Below are positions 21,062 to 33,800 of a stretch of 64,000 nt of DNA, piece after piece. The notes below the pieces were generated by a model. That model did not search any database, was not told the DNA's origin, and worked only from the letters and a program-made list of their open reading frames with translations. The translations under genes and the position numbers were made by a program. Source of the stretch: Mya arenaria (Eukaryota > Mollusca > Bivalvia > Myida > Myidae); the NCBI RefSeq assembly GCF_026914265.1, contig NC_069136.1, positions 26,548,701 through 26,612,700 of the forward strand. The letters are read 5' to 3'. Positions within the stretch are counted from its first letter, which is position 1. Every line of letters begins with the position of its first letter.

Positions 21062-21380
21062 TGCACCAGTCAATTGTTACCACGCCCCCCCCTCCCCCAA
21101 GGTCTTGGGGGTATACCGGGGATAGCTGGGGAAATGGGCCGTGTTTTTACCTTCCACTCGGCCTCGCAGTGCCGGGTGAATGCGGTGGTTTTGTCTTTCC
21201 GCCAAAAATACCGGGGAATGGGCCTACCTAGGGTCGCTGGGGTGCGGGGGCATATGGCTGGGATATTACTAGCAGTTCGTCCCCGCAGGACGGGAATTTT
21301 ACCCGGGCTTGGCTTGACCGGAAGTCAAAGTTCCCGCTATTTCCCGGACCTTGGGGCCGTGGTTACAATTGACTGGTGCA
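21062..21380. mobile_element. GC-rich MITE, copy C (shared with D1)
   Basis: TTA flanks at 21059-21061 and 21381-21383. Ends TGCACCAGTCAATTGTTACC and its near-perfect reverse complement GGTTACAATTGACTGGTGCA. Same position relative to the block as copy A. Confidence 0.85.
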
Positions 21381-21484
21381 TTAGAAAATTATCTAATATT
21401 TTAGACTTATCCTGGGCCCATCCCTCGAACATTGAATGACTCTATATGAACATTAAATAATCTTTCATTAGTGATGCTTAGATA

Positions 21485-22896
21485 CACTTAACAACTTTTC
21501 TAACGCTACCAGTAGCCTTTTCAAAATAATTTAAAAACTACTGAGGATAATTGCGTGAAATTTTCAGGGCAGTTAAAGTAATATATTAGACAGTGATTTG
21601 TGGAAAACAAACAACTGACATTATCATATTTTGAAGATTTTGTATTTTATTCGATGCAACCCCCACTTTACAAAGTCGCAAAATTTATCGGATAAATACA
21701 ATTACTAATAAAATGAAAGTCAATGTCCCCAATCTTGAAAACGTCATTGGAATGCTAAGAACAAAATACGTAGACGACCATCTTTATCGTATTAATTAAA
21801 GCGTGATTCATCGGTAAATAATACAGCCGCCAGTCCGCTCTGATCATCCGTAAGTGACGACGAGCCCAGCGTAAACGGGTTAGTTTGTGCTGATCAGTTA
21901 AGATAATCCCATGAAATGGGCGTCTGCAGCGTACACCATTTTCCCAAAACCTTCTACGCACAGTCTGGGAGCTGATAGGGCGACCGTGCGTTCCAACTGT
22001 TACCCTCGATGTATCAGTAGCTCGACGTCGCCTGTCTTGAAGGTGTGTATTCAGAATGTTTCTGCCTGATTTCTTGTAGTAGCTCGTCCTCTTGGTTGGC
22101 GTGGCAGGTCTCGGACAAATCCTGTCGTTCTGTAATTACGAAGCAAACGTATTACTGATGTGCGGGGCACGTTCAGCATTCTTGCAACCTGAAAATGAAC
22201 GAAATTTGCAAGTTTCTGAAAATGGCCTAAGTATTATTTAATATCTTTTTTTAAAAGTTTGATCGAAAACGAAATTATAATGACTGGCAAAAAATAAGTA
22301 AACGAACACTTACAACATTGTAACTCGCACTTGCTCTTTCTTGGTTTGACAGTTTCGGCATTTCAAAAGTCTTTCCTAATAACTGATGCAAATGTCAATG
22401 CCCATGAATTTAACCGTTTATTTTTAGACTACTTAGAAAGTACATGTATTACATACCAGTAAGCACAAGTTTCACGTGCACCGCACCTCTAAAAACGAGT
22501 TCTTGGAAAAATAAAATCGATGCCCACATGAGCAATTAAACAGTTATTTGTCCTTTTTTTTTGGGGGGGGGGGGGTGAAATAGATATAAAATCACATTAA
22601 AATGTAATAATAACAGTGATTATAAAAACGAAATTTGATTTATTAAAAATTTGCAAGAATACAGTTAAGAATGTGGAGTACTGAATAGTTGGCTAAATTT
22701 GCGACTTTGAAAAAAGGGGTTTCATTGGATAATTAATAAAATCTGTTATCTTTTAGAATTCTTTTATTGTAAATTTTATATCAAACAATGTCCTCTGTAT
22801 TAATCTATATTTCCTGAAAATATTATTCAGTTCCTTTCGGTAGTTTTAAAGTTATTGCGAAAATGCAACTGGTAGCGTTAGAAAAGTTGTTAAGTG
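21485..22896 (-). mobile_element. Tc1/mariner transposon, 1.4 kb, TA duplication
   Basis: Terminal inverted repeats of about 30 bp begin CACTTAACAACTTTTCTAAC at both ends, with only one or two differences. TA is duplicated at each edge (21483-21484, 22897-22898). The partner block D1 shows the empty site 'agatatattgccgag' near 11872. It carries a decayed transposase on the minus strand that lacks the DDE catalytic domain. Confidence 0.93.
21755..22361 (-). pseudogene. Tc1-like transposase, N-terminal half only
   Basis: It starts MPKLSNQERASASYNV (22361-22314). A probable 125-bp intron follows (gtaagt ... tttcag, 22313-22189), then VARMLNVPRTSVIRLLRNYR, TGFVRDLPRQPRGRATT and a stop. In a shifted frame come GRPISSQTVRRRFWENG and LTDQHKLTRLRWARRHLRMI, then RADW. 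These are the paired-type helix-turn-helix domains of Tc1 transposases. The catalytic DDE region is missing, the frame is broken at least once, and the protein stops soon after RADW. It is inactive, and the inverted repeats could still be used in trans. Confidence 0.85.
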
Positions 22897-22990
22897 TATA
22901 TTGCCGAGCATGTTGTCACCTGAAAAAAATCCTCTGATTGTAGCATGCTTGTGAGTACACATGCTTTCTGAACTTAACTCTGTTATAAAA

Positions 22991-24849
22991 TCTTTAGGTG
23001 ACCCTCTTATTCAAAATCAATATCCACACATGGTAAATTTAATATTTCAGTAAGAGTGCATAAAAATACAAACAAGAGACTGAGTCTCATGGGCCTATGC
23101 TCAACTGGCATAGCTTTTATGGTGATTTTTAATCCAGAGCATGTATGTATGTGTAATAGGCAACACACATATAGTTCACGTTTTGTGTTTGGGTTTGCCG
23201 AAAACGTTGCGCGTTAAACATCTGACGACAGAAAATATTGTAAGCAGATTAGTTGCATGAACTATTTAAAAAGGTGCCAAGTCGAGGTCCTTCGAGGAAA
23301 AAAATATTATTTCTTTTCAAAACTGTACTCATGGTCAAAATGTCACTGCAATATCTTCAAAATTAAAAATGTAGGTCAAAAGATCACAGTCAATGTCATC
23401 TGGGGACAACATTGATATTTGTTTGCAAAACTGTACACATGTACCAGATTTTATTGCTGTAGCTTCAAAAAAAGAAAGTTGGTCAAGAGGTCACAAACAA
23501 GGTCATCAAAATACAAAATAAATAAGAAAAGCTTATGCGATGGTAATGTGTAAGTCGTATGTGCGTTCGTGTGTCTGTAAACAATTGCTTGTGAAGACGT
23601 GCAAGAAGAAGAAGAAGAAGATTTATTCATAGCATAAATAATACAAAATACACATTTGAAATAGGCCAACATGACCCTTGATCAAATCAAATTAATACAC
23701 CAAATTGTGATTGCGAACAGGTACATATAAATGTATATTCATTAAATAACAATTTTATCTACAACTTACAAATGATACTATTCATAATTCATAATCTAGT
23801 AAATACATATGATAAATTATTTATATAATGGAAATAAATTTTGCTAAGCGAGCTATCCTCGGATTCATTATTACCTATGCCCGGGTTTTACCGCATACCG
23901 GAAAAGTACAAGCGTTATCAAAATAATGCGTTACCACATGTCTTGGGAATTATTGTAAAATTGGAATAAACTACAGTGTGTCATTCATAAAAAAACTGTT
24001 GGAAATGGTTGTTTGAGTGATATTTCATATTCCGAGGATCTTCATTTGACTGTATCTCGATGAAACTTGTACAGTAGTGACATATCCATCAGAGCTCGTT
24101 TCCTTTCGAAAACCAGCCAGATCCGCCCACGCATAATTGGATTATGTCCCTTGAAAGAATTAAAAAAATGCTATTTTAGCCAAGTTAGCCAAGTCTAGGA
24201 TTAAAGAGAGACAACTTGTTTTTTGGTTCTGTAGTTGGTTTTATGTTGTACACTCCTCTTCCTTGTTGAAAGAGATCAAAATTACAGTTTAAAGGGGTTG
24301 GTTTATTTTTAGCTCTATTGGTCAAAGGCCATTTTAGCTCTATTGGCCAAAGACCAGAAGTGTCACAGGTTTGGTATACTTAAATTGGGAACTGTTGATT
24401 TTTTTGTCTGAAACCACAGACTCTTGCTATTTTGAATAAGGCATCATTTAGTGGTCCCCAACCATGATTATTCAAATTATGCCCCTGGGGTCAAAACTGG
24501 CCCTGCCCCGGGGGTTACAAGTTTCCTAGAGTTTCCTTCTTGTTTGTAACCACAAGGCTCATACCTTTGATATTTGTTGTGGATCATCATATGATGACCC
24601 TCTACAAAAACAGTTGAAATTATGCCCCTGGGGCCAAGGTTGGTCCTTACACTTTTGACCTATTTTTTTTTTTTAAAGCTCCAGCAATGAAATTTGGACC
24701 ATGTACAGTTTTCCAAACGAACATCAATGTTGAGTTCGGACGACATTGACACTGTGACTCTGTGACCTACTTTCTTATTTATTAAGGTACAGCAATGAAA
24801 TATTGACCATGTGTACAGTTTTGCAAACGATCATCAATGGTGTCCTCTG
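22991..24849. repeat. Dispersed repeats, no gene
   Basis: Phrases typical of bivalve intergenic repeats occur throughout: 'ggtcaaaagatcacagtcaatgtcatctggggacaacatt', 'aattatgcccctggggtcaaaactggccctg', 'tgtgacctactttcttattt'. A (AAG)n tract (23603-23621) precedes 'atttattcatagcataaataat', possibly the 3' end of a retroelement on the minus strand. The start at 22995 'tgaccctcttattcaaaatcaatat' resembles an end of the TTAA elements listed below. Confidence 0.5.
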
Positions 24850-24936
24850 AAAAACTGAAGCATTTATATTGTTAATGATTTTTAATAGTTGCCACTTAAT
24901 TGTGTAAAATTATTTGTAGACTTTAAACTACCAAGT

Positions 24937-26380
24937 ATGTCTGACCCCTGGCAACACGAGGAATCGTTCGCCATCACGAACGCGCATATGCTGAGTGATG
25001 ACGTATTATGTGATGTCACTATCCTGGCGGGGGAGGACAAACGTGAAGTGAGATGTCACCAGTTCATTCTAGCCAGCCGCTCACCAGTTTTCTACACGAT
25101 GTTTTGTGGCTCACTTCCGGAAGCCGGAGTGGTGAAAATACCGGATGTAGAGGTAGACGTCCTTAGACCAGTCGTCAGGTGCGGTAATTATTAATAATTC
25201 AATAGCGTGTATTTAGTATATAAAGAAATGTGTATTCAAATACTATTAAACCTACAGTTTATGTTATTTAAAACTTGTTAGTAAGACCTTTTTGCAGTCA
25301 TGCTGTTCCTTTTGTTAGGTTTATGTACACGGGGGAAATACAGTTAATGCCTGATTCCGTAATGACCGTCATGTACGCTGCAAAGAAGTACGACATCCGA
25401 CCATTGATAAACCGCTGCAACACATTTCTTCAAAAAAAATTGCAATCGACAATGTCTGCGTCATTCTTGACCAAGCTTTGATATTTGGGGAAAAGGATTT
25501 GATTCAACCTTGCCTGTCCTTTGTATCGAAAAACACTGACCAAGTATTACAGAGTGATGGATTTTTGAGCATGTCTTCGGAAGCTTTGAAGTTGATTCTT
25601 GAGAAGAAAAAAGATTCACCAAACACACCAGCAGAAGAAGTGTATGCATCTTGTAAGAGATGGGCGAAGCAAGCGTGCTCTTCGTCAGGGACTGAGGTGA
25701 CTGACCAAGTCCTAAGACAGAAACTTGGAGACATGGTTTGTCTTGTTGATTTTGCGGGAATGTCTTTTGACTCGTTTACTGCCAACGTAGTGCAAGAAAC
25801 GATTTTATCTGACAAGGAAAAGGTCAGGTTCATGACAGAAATAAGACAACGGCAAAAGAAAGAACAAAAATCATTCGTTGTTGAGAGATTTTCTGAGGTT
25901 CAACAAGGATGGACTCACAAGGGTTTGCAAGATGGTATAAGTTTCAAGACTTCAAAACATGTTACTCTGTCTGGAGTAGTCTTGTATTTACCGCATCAAA
26001 GTGGAAGTTTAAGTGGGCATTTGCAAATCCTGGAAGAGCAGACAATCGTATTGACCCAGGATGTTACCCTTCTCTACAAAGAAAACGAAACACATGAGAA
26101 CATTCCCCTTGTCAGTAGAGTTAACATTTATCCGGGGGTGACATATTCTGTTCGCCAGAGGCTAAAAGGGCAAAACACATATAAAGGTTATTCCTATAAA
26201 GGTAAACAGAGTATCAATGGTATAGAAATAGAATTCATGAAATTGATTTATGGTTATTCAAATAATAACACATCTTTAAGGGAGGGCCAGATACATGGTC
26301 TAAAGTTGTTCGATTGGTGTGACGATGAGTGTGTCAAAACACATGACAGAACTCATCAGAGCAACACAGTGCAGGCATGA
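24937..26380 (+). pseudogene. BTB-BACK-PHR protein, copy 3 (single frameshift at an A8 tract)
   Basis: Exon 1 is 24937-25178, the intron 25179-25318, and exon 2 starts at 25319, with the same splice sites as copies 1 and 2. BTB, BACK and PHR domains are all present and well conserved. Compared with copy 2 one base is missing at the run of eight A at 25432-25439 (codons after NTFL, at the BTB/BACK boundary). The frame of the first part therefore stops soon after, and the rest reads in another frame to the stop at 26378-26380. The C-terminus is longer than in copy 2 (...GLKLFDWCDDECVKTH...). Because the break sits in a homopolymer, it may be a sequencing error or a recent allele rather than an old pseudogene. 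All other positions look under constraint. It faces the intact actin-like gene. Confidence 0.88.
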
Positions 26381-27817
26381 ACACATAAGATAAACTGTGG
26401 CTAGTTACCAAGTGGCAAAATAGTTTTTAACCTTAAAATTTGACTACCGACTTGTACGCTGCACATACCAAAGTTATCATAACGTATTGTATTTTACAGT
26501 TAATATTTGTTGTGGCCAGTGGATGTATAACTAATACCTGAGATCATAGACATATTGCGTACACTTTGGTTTGTAATAATACCTCATATCTGTCTCGATT
26601 CTGACGTATGTTATACTTGTTTTGTACAAATTCATTTGCTATACATGAGTTGTGACCATTGGCAATATCGAATGAAAAAAACATGTGACATTTTTTTTCA
26701 ATATCCTATTGTTTTATTTTAAATGTCTGTACAATTGAACAATAAAGTGTTTCAGTATGATTGTATGTATCGTCACAAATATTGAAGGTCATAATGAATC
26801 CATACTAGGGGTAGATTCAGGCGAATGCGAGTTGTGCATTAAAACACGTTGAGGCATGTAGAGTAGCAGAAAACATTTCACAACTAATAAAAGAAATAGA
26901 AGAAATGTGAATTTTTCTATTGGCTCGTTAACGTACAATTAAGATAACAGTTCCGAATTAAAACCCAAAACAAATTAACACGAATGTTTAGTGGATGACG
27001 TATTACTGAAACCTAAATCTTTGTAATTAAACCGTTTAACTTTTTATAAAACGATGACACACGCGATAACGTACAGACTAAAATGAACTAAGGCGCTGCA
27101 TCTACGGGTGTAAAGTGAAACAGGAGTGAAAGGGAAACGTTTTTCATATATGTTAATGCAACTTGGAAGTATTTCACCAAATTTTAAATAACAAGATATT
27201 CTGCTGCAATTGATTTATTTAATATAAACACAAACATCAACAATGATATTGTATACATTATATATTATACAATATTTATTTTTTCACTTATTTATGGTAA
27301 CGTGTAATTCTGGATAATGCGTATCTTTAAACCCTATTTATTCACGGCACATCGTCTCTTAATTACAAATGAATATCCGGTCAGAAATATGGAATCCGAA
27401 TGCGTTTTATAAAACGATAACTGTCGTGCAAGAAGCCGTAAACATGGACATCTGCATTAAGAACTCCTCGGCCATTTCCCATCGAAAACAACCTCAGCTG
27501 TATATTGACGGTTAACAATGTCAGAAATCTTCTCATTTAACTACACTGCAAGTAGATCGCGTAGTATTTTCAATTAAGCAGTTAGATCTAATGACTTTAC
27601 TCAAGAAAATCTAAATTGTTTATGCAATAATACACTTAACTGAAAATCAATTTAAACTAAGATATACAAAAAACACGTTAAAACACTACATTTCATTCAT
27701 ACATTCAAAAATACGAACTACTTCTTCTAATGTACCGGCATACACCCGAGGTTGTTTTTGATGGAAAACGGCCGAGGAGTTCCGAATGGGACATCTGTTG
27801 AAATTAGAGACAACAGA
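26381..27817. repeat. Shared 3' flank between BTB copy 3 and the actin-like gene
   Basis: No gene. It is paralogous to 14433-15909. A polyadenylation signal AATAAA for the BTB gene lies near 26741. On the minus strand an AATAAA near 27345-27350 could serve the actin-like gene. Both are guesses from the motif alone. Confidence 0.6.
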
Positions 27818-30800
27818 TCAAATGCATTTCTGGTGAACAATGGTTGGTCCTTCTTCGTCATATTGAGCCTTGGTGACCCACTGTTGTGCAAATGTCGATA
27901 ATGAGGTAAGAATTGAACCGCCAATCCATACACTGTTCTTTCGTTCAGGTGCGGCTATCACTTTCACTTTAGTTGACGGTGGTACGAGAGATGATAACTC
28001 TTTTTGAAGTCGCTCTGGAAATCCTGTAATAACGCACTATTATAAGCAGTAAAAGAAACCCGAATTCATTTAAACAAAGATATTTTATATGGAACTATTC
28101 CAATCTTAAATAATCACTGAACTTAAGGAATAACATAAATGGAGGAGGCTGATAAGCCTAGCAGCTTGGTTCTCGGTATTCAGGGGGTTCAACGGCTATC
28201 CATATAGCAGAAATGGAGGAGGCTGATAATCCTAGCCGCTTGGTTCTCGATATTCAGGGGGTTCAACGGCTATCCATATAGCAGAAATGGAGGTGGCTGA
28301 TAATTCTAGCCGCTTGGTTCTCGGTATTCAGGGGGTTCAATGGGTACTTAAGGAATAGCAGAAATGGAGGAGGCTGATAAGCCTAGTCGCTTGGTTCTCG
28401 GTATTCAGGGGGTTCAATGGGTACTTAAGGAATAGCAGAAATGGAGGAGGCTGATAAGCCTAGCCGCTTGGTTCTCGGTATTCAGGGGGTTCAACGGCTA
28501 CTTAAGGAATAGCAGAACACTTAAACGTTCACTGTACTTAATGAAGACAGGAATGCAGGAGACTGACCATCCCAGCCGCTTGGTAAGCTGGGATGCAGGG
28601 ATATCAATGGGAACTCGGGACTCAGGATGGTGGTACGCTGTATGCAGAGACTCACAATTTGCATTATTCAGCACGCAGGCTCGCTAAATATAATTTGATA
28701 CGCAGAATTCGGGTAGAAATTTCCTACAAAATAGGGAAGGAGTGTGGACGGGGCGGGTTAAATCCTTTTTTTTTTCGCTGAGCAAAACAAATAGTACGGT
28801 CTAAAGTGGGCATTTGTCTGCCGCATTAAAAGGTTCAGCTTCGTGATTGACCCCCAAACATAGGAATAAGTTATACAACGTTATATTAATAAATGATATT
28901 TTAGTTGCTGCTGAAGCTCATGGTGACACTGACACAATAACGTTATATTAATAAATGATATTTTAGTTGCTGCTGAAGCTCATGGTGACACTGACACTAT
29001 AACGTTATATTAATAAATGATATTTTAGTTGCTGCTGAAGCTCATGGTGACACTGACACAATAACGTCATATTAATAAATGATATTTTAGTTGCTGCTGA
29101 AGCTCATGGTGACACTGACACAATAACGTCATCTTAATAAATGATATTTTAGTTGCTGCTGAAGCTCATGGTGACACTGACACTATAACGTTATATTAAT
29201 AAATGATATTTTAGTTGCTGCTGAAGCTCATGGTGACACTGACACTATAACGTTATATTAATAAATGATATTTAAGTTGCTGCTGAAGCTCATGGTGACA
29301 CTGACACTATAACGTTATATTAATAAATGATATTTAAGTTGCTGCTGAAGCTCATGGTGACACTGACACTATAACGTTATATTAATAAATGATATTTTAG
29401 TTGCTGCTGAAGCTCATGGTGACACTGACACAATAACGTCATATTAATAAATGATATTTTAGTTGCTGCTGAAGCTCATGGTGACGTTATATTAATAAAT
29501 GATATTTAAGTTGCTGCTGAAGCTCATGGTGACACTGACACTACAACGTTATATTAATAAATGATATTTTAGTTGCTGCTGAAGCTCATGGTGACACTGA
29601 CACAATAACGTTATATTAATAAATGATATTTTAGTTGCTGCTGAAGCTCATGGTGACACTGACACTATAACGTTATATTAATAAATGATATTTTAGTTGC
29701 TGCTGAAGCTCATGGTGACGTTATATTAATAAATGATATTTAAGTTGCTGCTGAAGCTCATGGTGACACTGACACTACAACGTTATATTAATAAATGATA
29801 TTTTAGTTGCTGCTGAAGCTCATGGTGACACTGACACTATAACGTTATATTAATAAATGATATTTTAGTTGCTGCTGAAGCTCATGGTGACACTGACACA
29901 ATAACGTTATATTAATAAATGATATTTTAGTTGCTGCTGAAGCTCATGGTGACACTGACACAATAACGTTATATTAATAAATGATATTTTAGTTGTTGCT
30001 GAAGATCATGGTGACACTGACACAATAACATCATATTTATAAATGATATTTTAGTTGCTGCTGAAGCTCATGGTGACACTGACACTATAACGTTATATTA
30101 ATAAATGATATTTTAGTTGCTGCTGAAGCTCATGGTGACACTGACACTATAACGTCATATTAATAAATGATATTTTAGTTGCTGCTGAAGCTCATGGTGA
30201 CACTGACACTATAACGTCATATTAATAAATGATATTTTAGTTGCTGCTGAAGCTCATGGTGACACTGACACTATAACGTCATATTAATAAATGATATTTT
30301 AGTTGCTGCTGAAGCTCATGGTGACACTGACACAATAACGTCATATTAATAAATGATATTTTAGTTGCTGCTGAAGCTCATGGTGACACTGACACTATAA
30401 CGTTATATTAATAAATGATATTTTAGTTGCTGCTGAAGCTCATGGTGACACTGACACTATAACGTTATATTAATAAATGATATTTTAGTTGCTGCTGAAG
30501 CTCATGGTGACACTGACACAATAACGTTATATTAATAAATGATATTTTAGTTGCTGCTGAAGCTCATGGTGACACTGACACTACAACGTTATATTAATAA
30601 ATGATATTTTAGTTGCTGCTGAAGCTCATGGTGACACTGACACAATAACGTTATATTAATAAATGATATTTTAGTTGCTGCTGAAGCTCATGGTGACACT
30701 GACACAATAACGTTATATTAATAAATGATATTTTAGTTGCTGCTGAAGCTCATGGTGACACTGACACAATAACGTTATATTAATAAATGATATTTTAGTT

Positions 30801-33800
30801 GCTGCTGAAGCTCATGGTGACACTGACACAATAACGTTATATTAATAAATGATATTTTAGTTGCTGCTGAAGCTCATGGTGACACTGACACTATAACGTT
30901 ATATTAATAAATGATATTTTAGTTGCTGCTGAAGCTCATGGTGACACTGACACTATAACGTTATATTAATAAATGATATTTTAGTTGCTGCTGAAGCTCA
31001 TGGTGACACTGACACTATAACGTTATATTAATAAATGATATTTTAGTTGCTGCTGAAGCTCATGGTGACACTGACACTGACAGGCAGTGATTTTTTGGTG
31101 CAATTTTACTGCCTTCTAAAGGCTGTTTCCCCTAGCGAAAACTTTCCCCCAAAATTCATGATATTTTCCCAATTAATTGAATACTGATCCTGTGAATGAA
31201 TAAAAAGCATTTAAATATTTAAAAAATAAATAAAATTTTGACAATACTAGCTCTTTTACATAATGTATGCATAAAAAAACCCATATACATGTATATATAT
31301 TTGCTATTATAATTGCTTTTTAGCATGATTCTGTATTTTTCCCAAAGTCGAAAAAAATTCCCAATTGAGAAGGAAAAGGTATATTTTCACCGCGAAAATG
31401 ATTACAAAAAAAATCACTGACATGAGTAACGCCGTAATACACTGTTATCCTTTGGCAAAAGAGTGTAATTCCTTGGAAATAGTGGAAAATAGTGCCGAGT
31501 GTGCTGTATTTCTAATAGCAAAACACCTAAGTGTCAACTCGATACCCCGCTGTACCACTAACATACGTTCAATCTTCCGGGTGGTACGATAAAAGGTGGG
31601 TGCCTTGAATCAGTAATATACATGTACCATGGCGCTAGTTAAAGCTGCACAGCTCACAGATTGAACATTTTGACAACTTTTTTTGTTGTTTTTTTGCCTT
31701 TGAGCGAGCCATTTCATGTTAACATCGATAGAAACCAGTTATAAAAGACTGCTGACAAAAAAATAGATCGCAGATTTTTATAAGTTCAAAAACTGATGTT
31801 TTATGCTTTTTACTTAAACCGTTTGTAACGGTTTAAGCCATAAAACATTAATTTTCGAACGTAAATATAAAAATCTGCGATCCGATCTTTTGTCAGCAAT
31901 CTTTTATCATTGGCTTGCAGATATTCACGCAAATATTTGCACTTTCCAAGACAAAAAATTAAAAAGTTGTTAAAATGGTAAATCTGTGAGAGTGCAGCTT
32001 TAAAGAACCAGGGTGACATTCGCTCTACAACCGCCCAAAACTGATACTCTCACTTTGGTCGAGAGAACTAAACGTAGACATTAAAGCCGCCCCGCCCCCT
32101 ACCCCACATCCCCTACCTGGGAACATTGTAGATCCCCCAGCAAGGAAAACGTTACAGCAGAGCTCAGCACGGCAGTGGATGTCGGTCTTCCATATCGTAT
32201 TGTACACTAGCTCACTGATGCTAGGCTGCTCCACATCTGTAAATTTATTCCTGATGTAAGTACTACTCAACAAGCGTTGCAATTAAATGCTAATTATATA
32301 CCATATTGGAAGGTTTTCTTTATTTTTGAATATGCCTTAACACTAGCAGATCACTCATCCCCAAAAAACCGTCGAAGTTTACTTTTTATTTCAACATAGG
32401 AGAAAAATAGTAATGAAATACGCCCAAAAAGTACCATTTCGAACTTGAAATTATTTAAAATTTCTTGAGGGAGTACCCAATCCTTCCTGCTAACTCTTGA
32501 AACCAAATAAATTTCGGTTCTAAGAGAGCGGCGCAAATCAAAAAGCTACGCCCCTAAGTTACGTCCGCACCAACCTCGAACCCTGAATCCACCCCTGGTA
32601 TACCTATTAAAGAAGGGTTAAACAGCACTTCCGCGCACCGGAATCTCTCGTTGCCAATGGTCACCGACTTTCCGTCAGGCAGCTGGTAAGAAGCGTCCAC
32701 GGTGACAGAGGTGGCAGCTGTGGACATTTCCGCTTGATAGTCTTCAGCGACATAGCACAGCTTTTCCTTCATTTGTCGAACTATATCTCTCTCAGCTAAA
32801 GGTGAGTACGGAAACTCATAATTTAATCACATTCATCAATCTGCAGTTAGGCCATTTATGAGACATGAAAAGGTAACAGACGAACACACATACTATATTA
32901 CACTAAGAAAACAATTTAACGCGCGTGTACACTCGTTTGTACGTATAGTCGACAAGGTATGTAATAACAATGTTACAATATGGTCAGATACCACAAATAC
33001 CAGAACAATTTATAGCCTGCTATTCAACCAATCTATGCAAAGTGTTAAATTATTTGCTGTGTTTCGTTTTATAGCCTACGTCACAAAGTCGATTCATTTA
33101 ATGGGTCGTGACGTTCTTTTCATGATCTACTTATTTGAGCTTCAACTATAATCTATAGGCAGATTCAATAGCTCCTTGCACTAAATAAGTTTAATTAATG
33201 CCACCTTAACTGTAACTTGTACATACAATTTATAAACTAAAGCTCACATCCACAATGTTCTGCAATAGTAAGATGAAATAAAGAAACATTTTTATGATTA
33301 AGAATGGGCGGAGTGAGCATAGCGAACAAGCCCTTCTTAATCATTAAAATATTACTTCAGGTCATCTTACTGTCTAAGAATACTACCTCATTGGCTAAAA
33401 TAGTGTTAACGCCAAATCTGACGCAGGGAGTGTGTATCAGATGAGCGGCAGTAGGCGGACCTTAAAACACCCGCGGAAGATGAAATTCTTAATGATTAAC
33501 CACAGTACTTTATGATTGCCTTTCTGCAATTTCATTGTTGAAAATGTAAGTTGTATTCTAATGGCTATTGGTGATTATTTGAAATGTTTTATACAAAGTA
33601 AGGTCGAGCGACTTAAATTCAAACAGTTATTAAACACTAGTGGAAAAATATTTTTACCGGAAGTTTGGAAGTAGTATCCTCTCTCCATGAGCATTTTTCG
33701 GAAGTACTCAGTGATGTCACTTCCGGCCAAGTGACTCCTCACTGTGGCTTGTGTCCACTGGTATACTGCAAAAATGAGCGTACTAGTTCAAGTTGTTGAA

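Larger units (their letters stand above)
19921..22990. repeat. Duplicated block D2 (partner 10716-12260)
   Basis: Same content as D1 with two later insertions: the GC-rich MITE at 20588-20900 and a Tc1/mariner element at 21485-22896. Without them D2 would be about the same length as D1. Confidence 0.87.
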
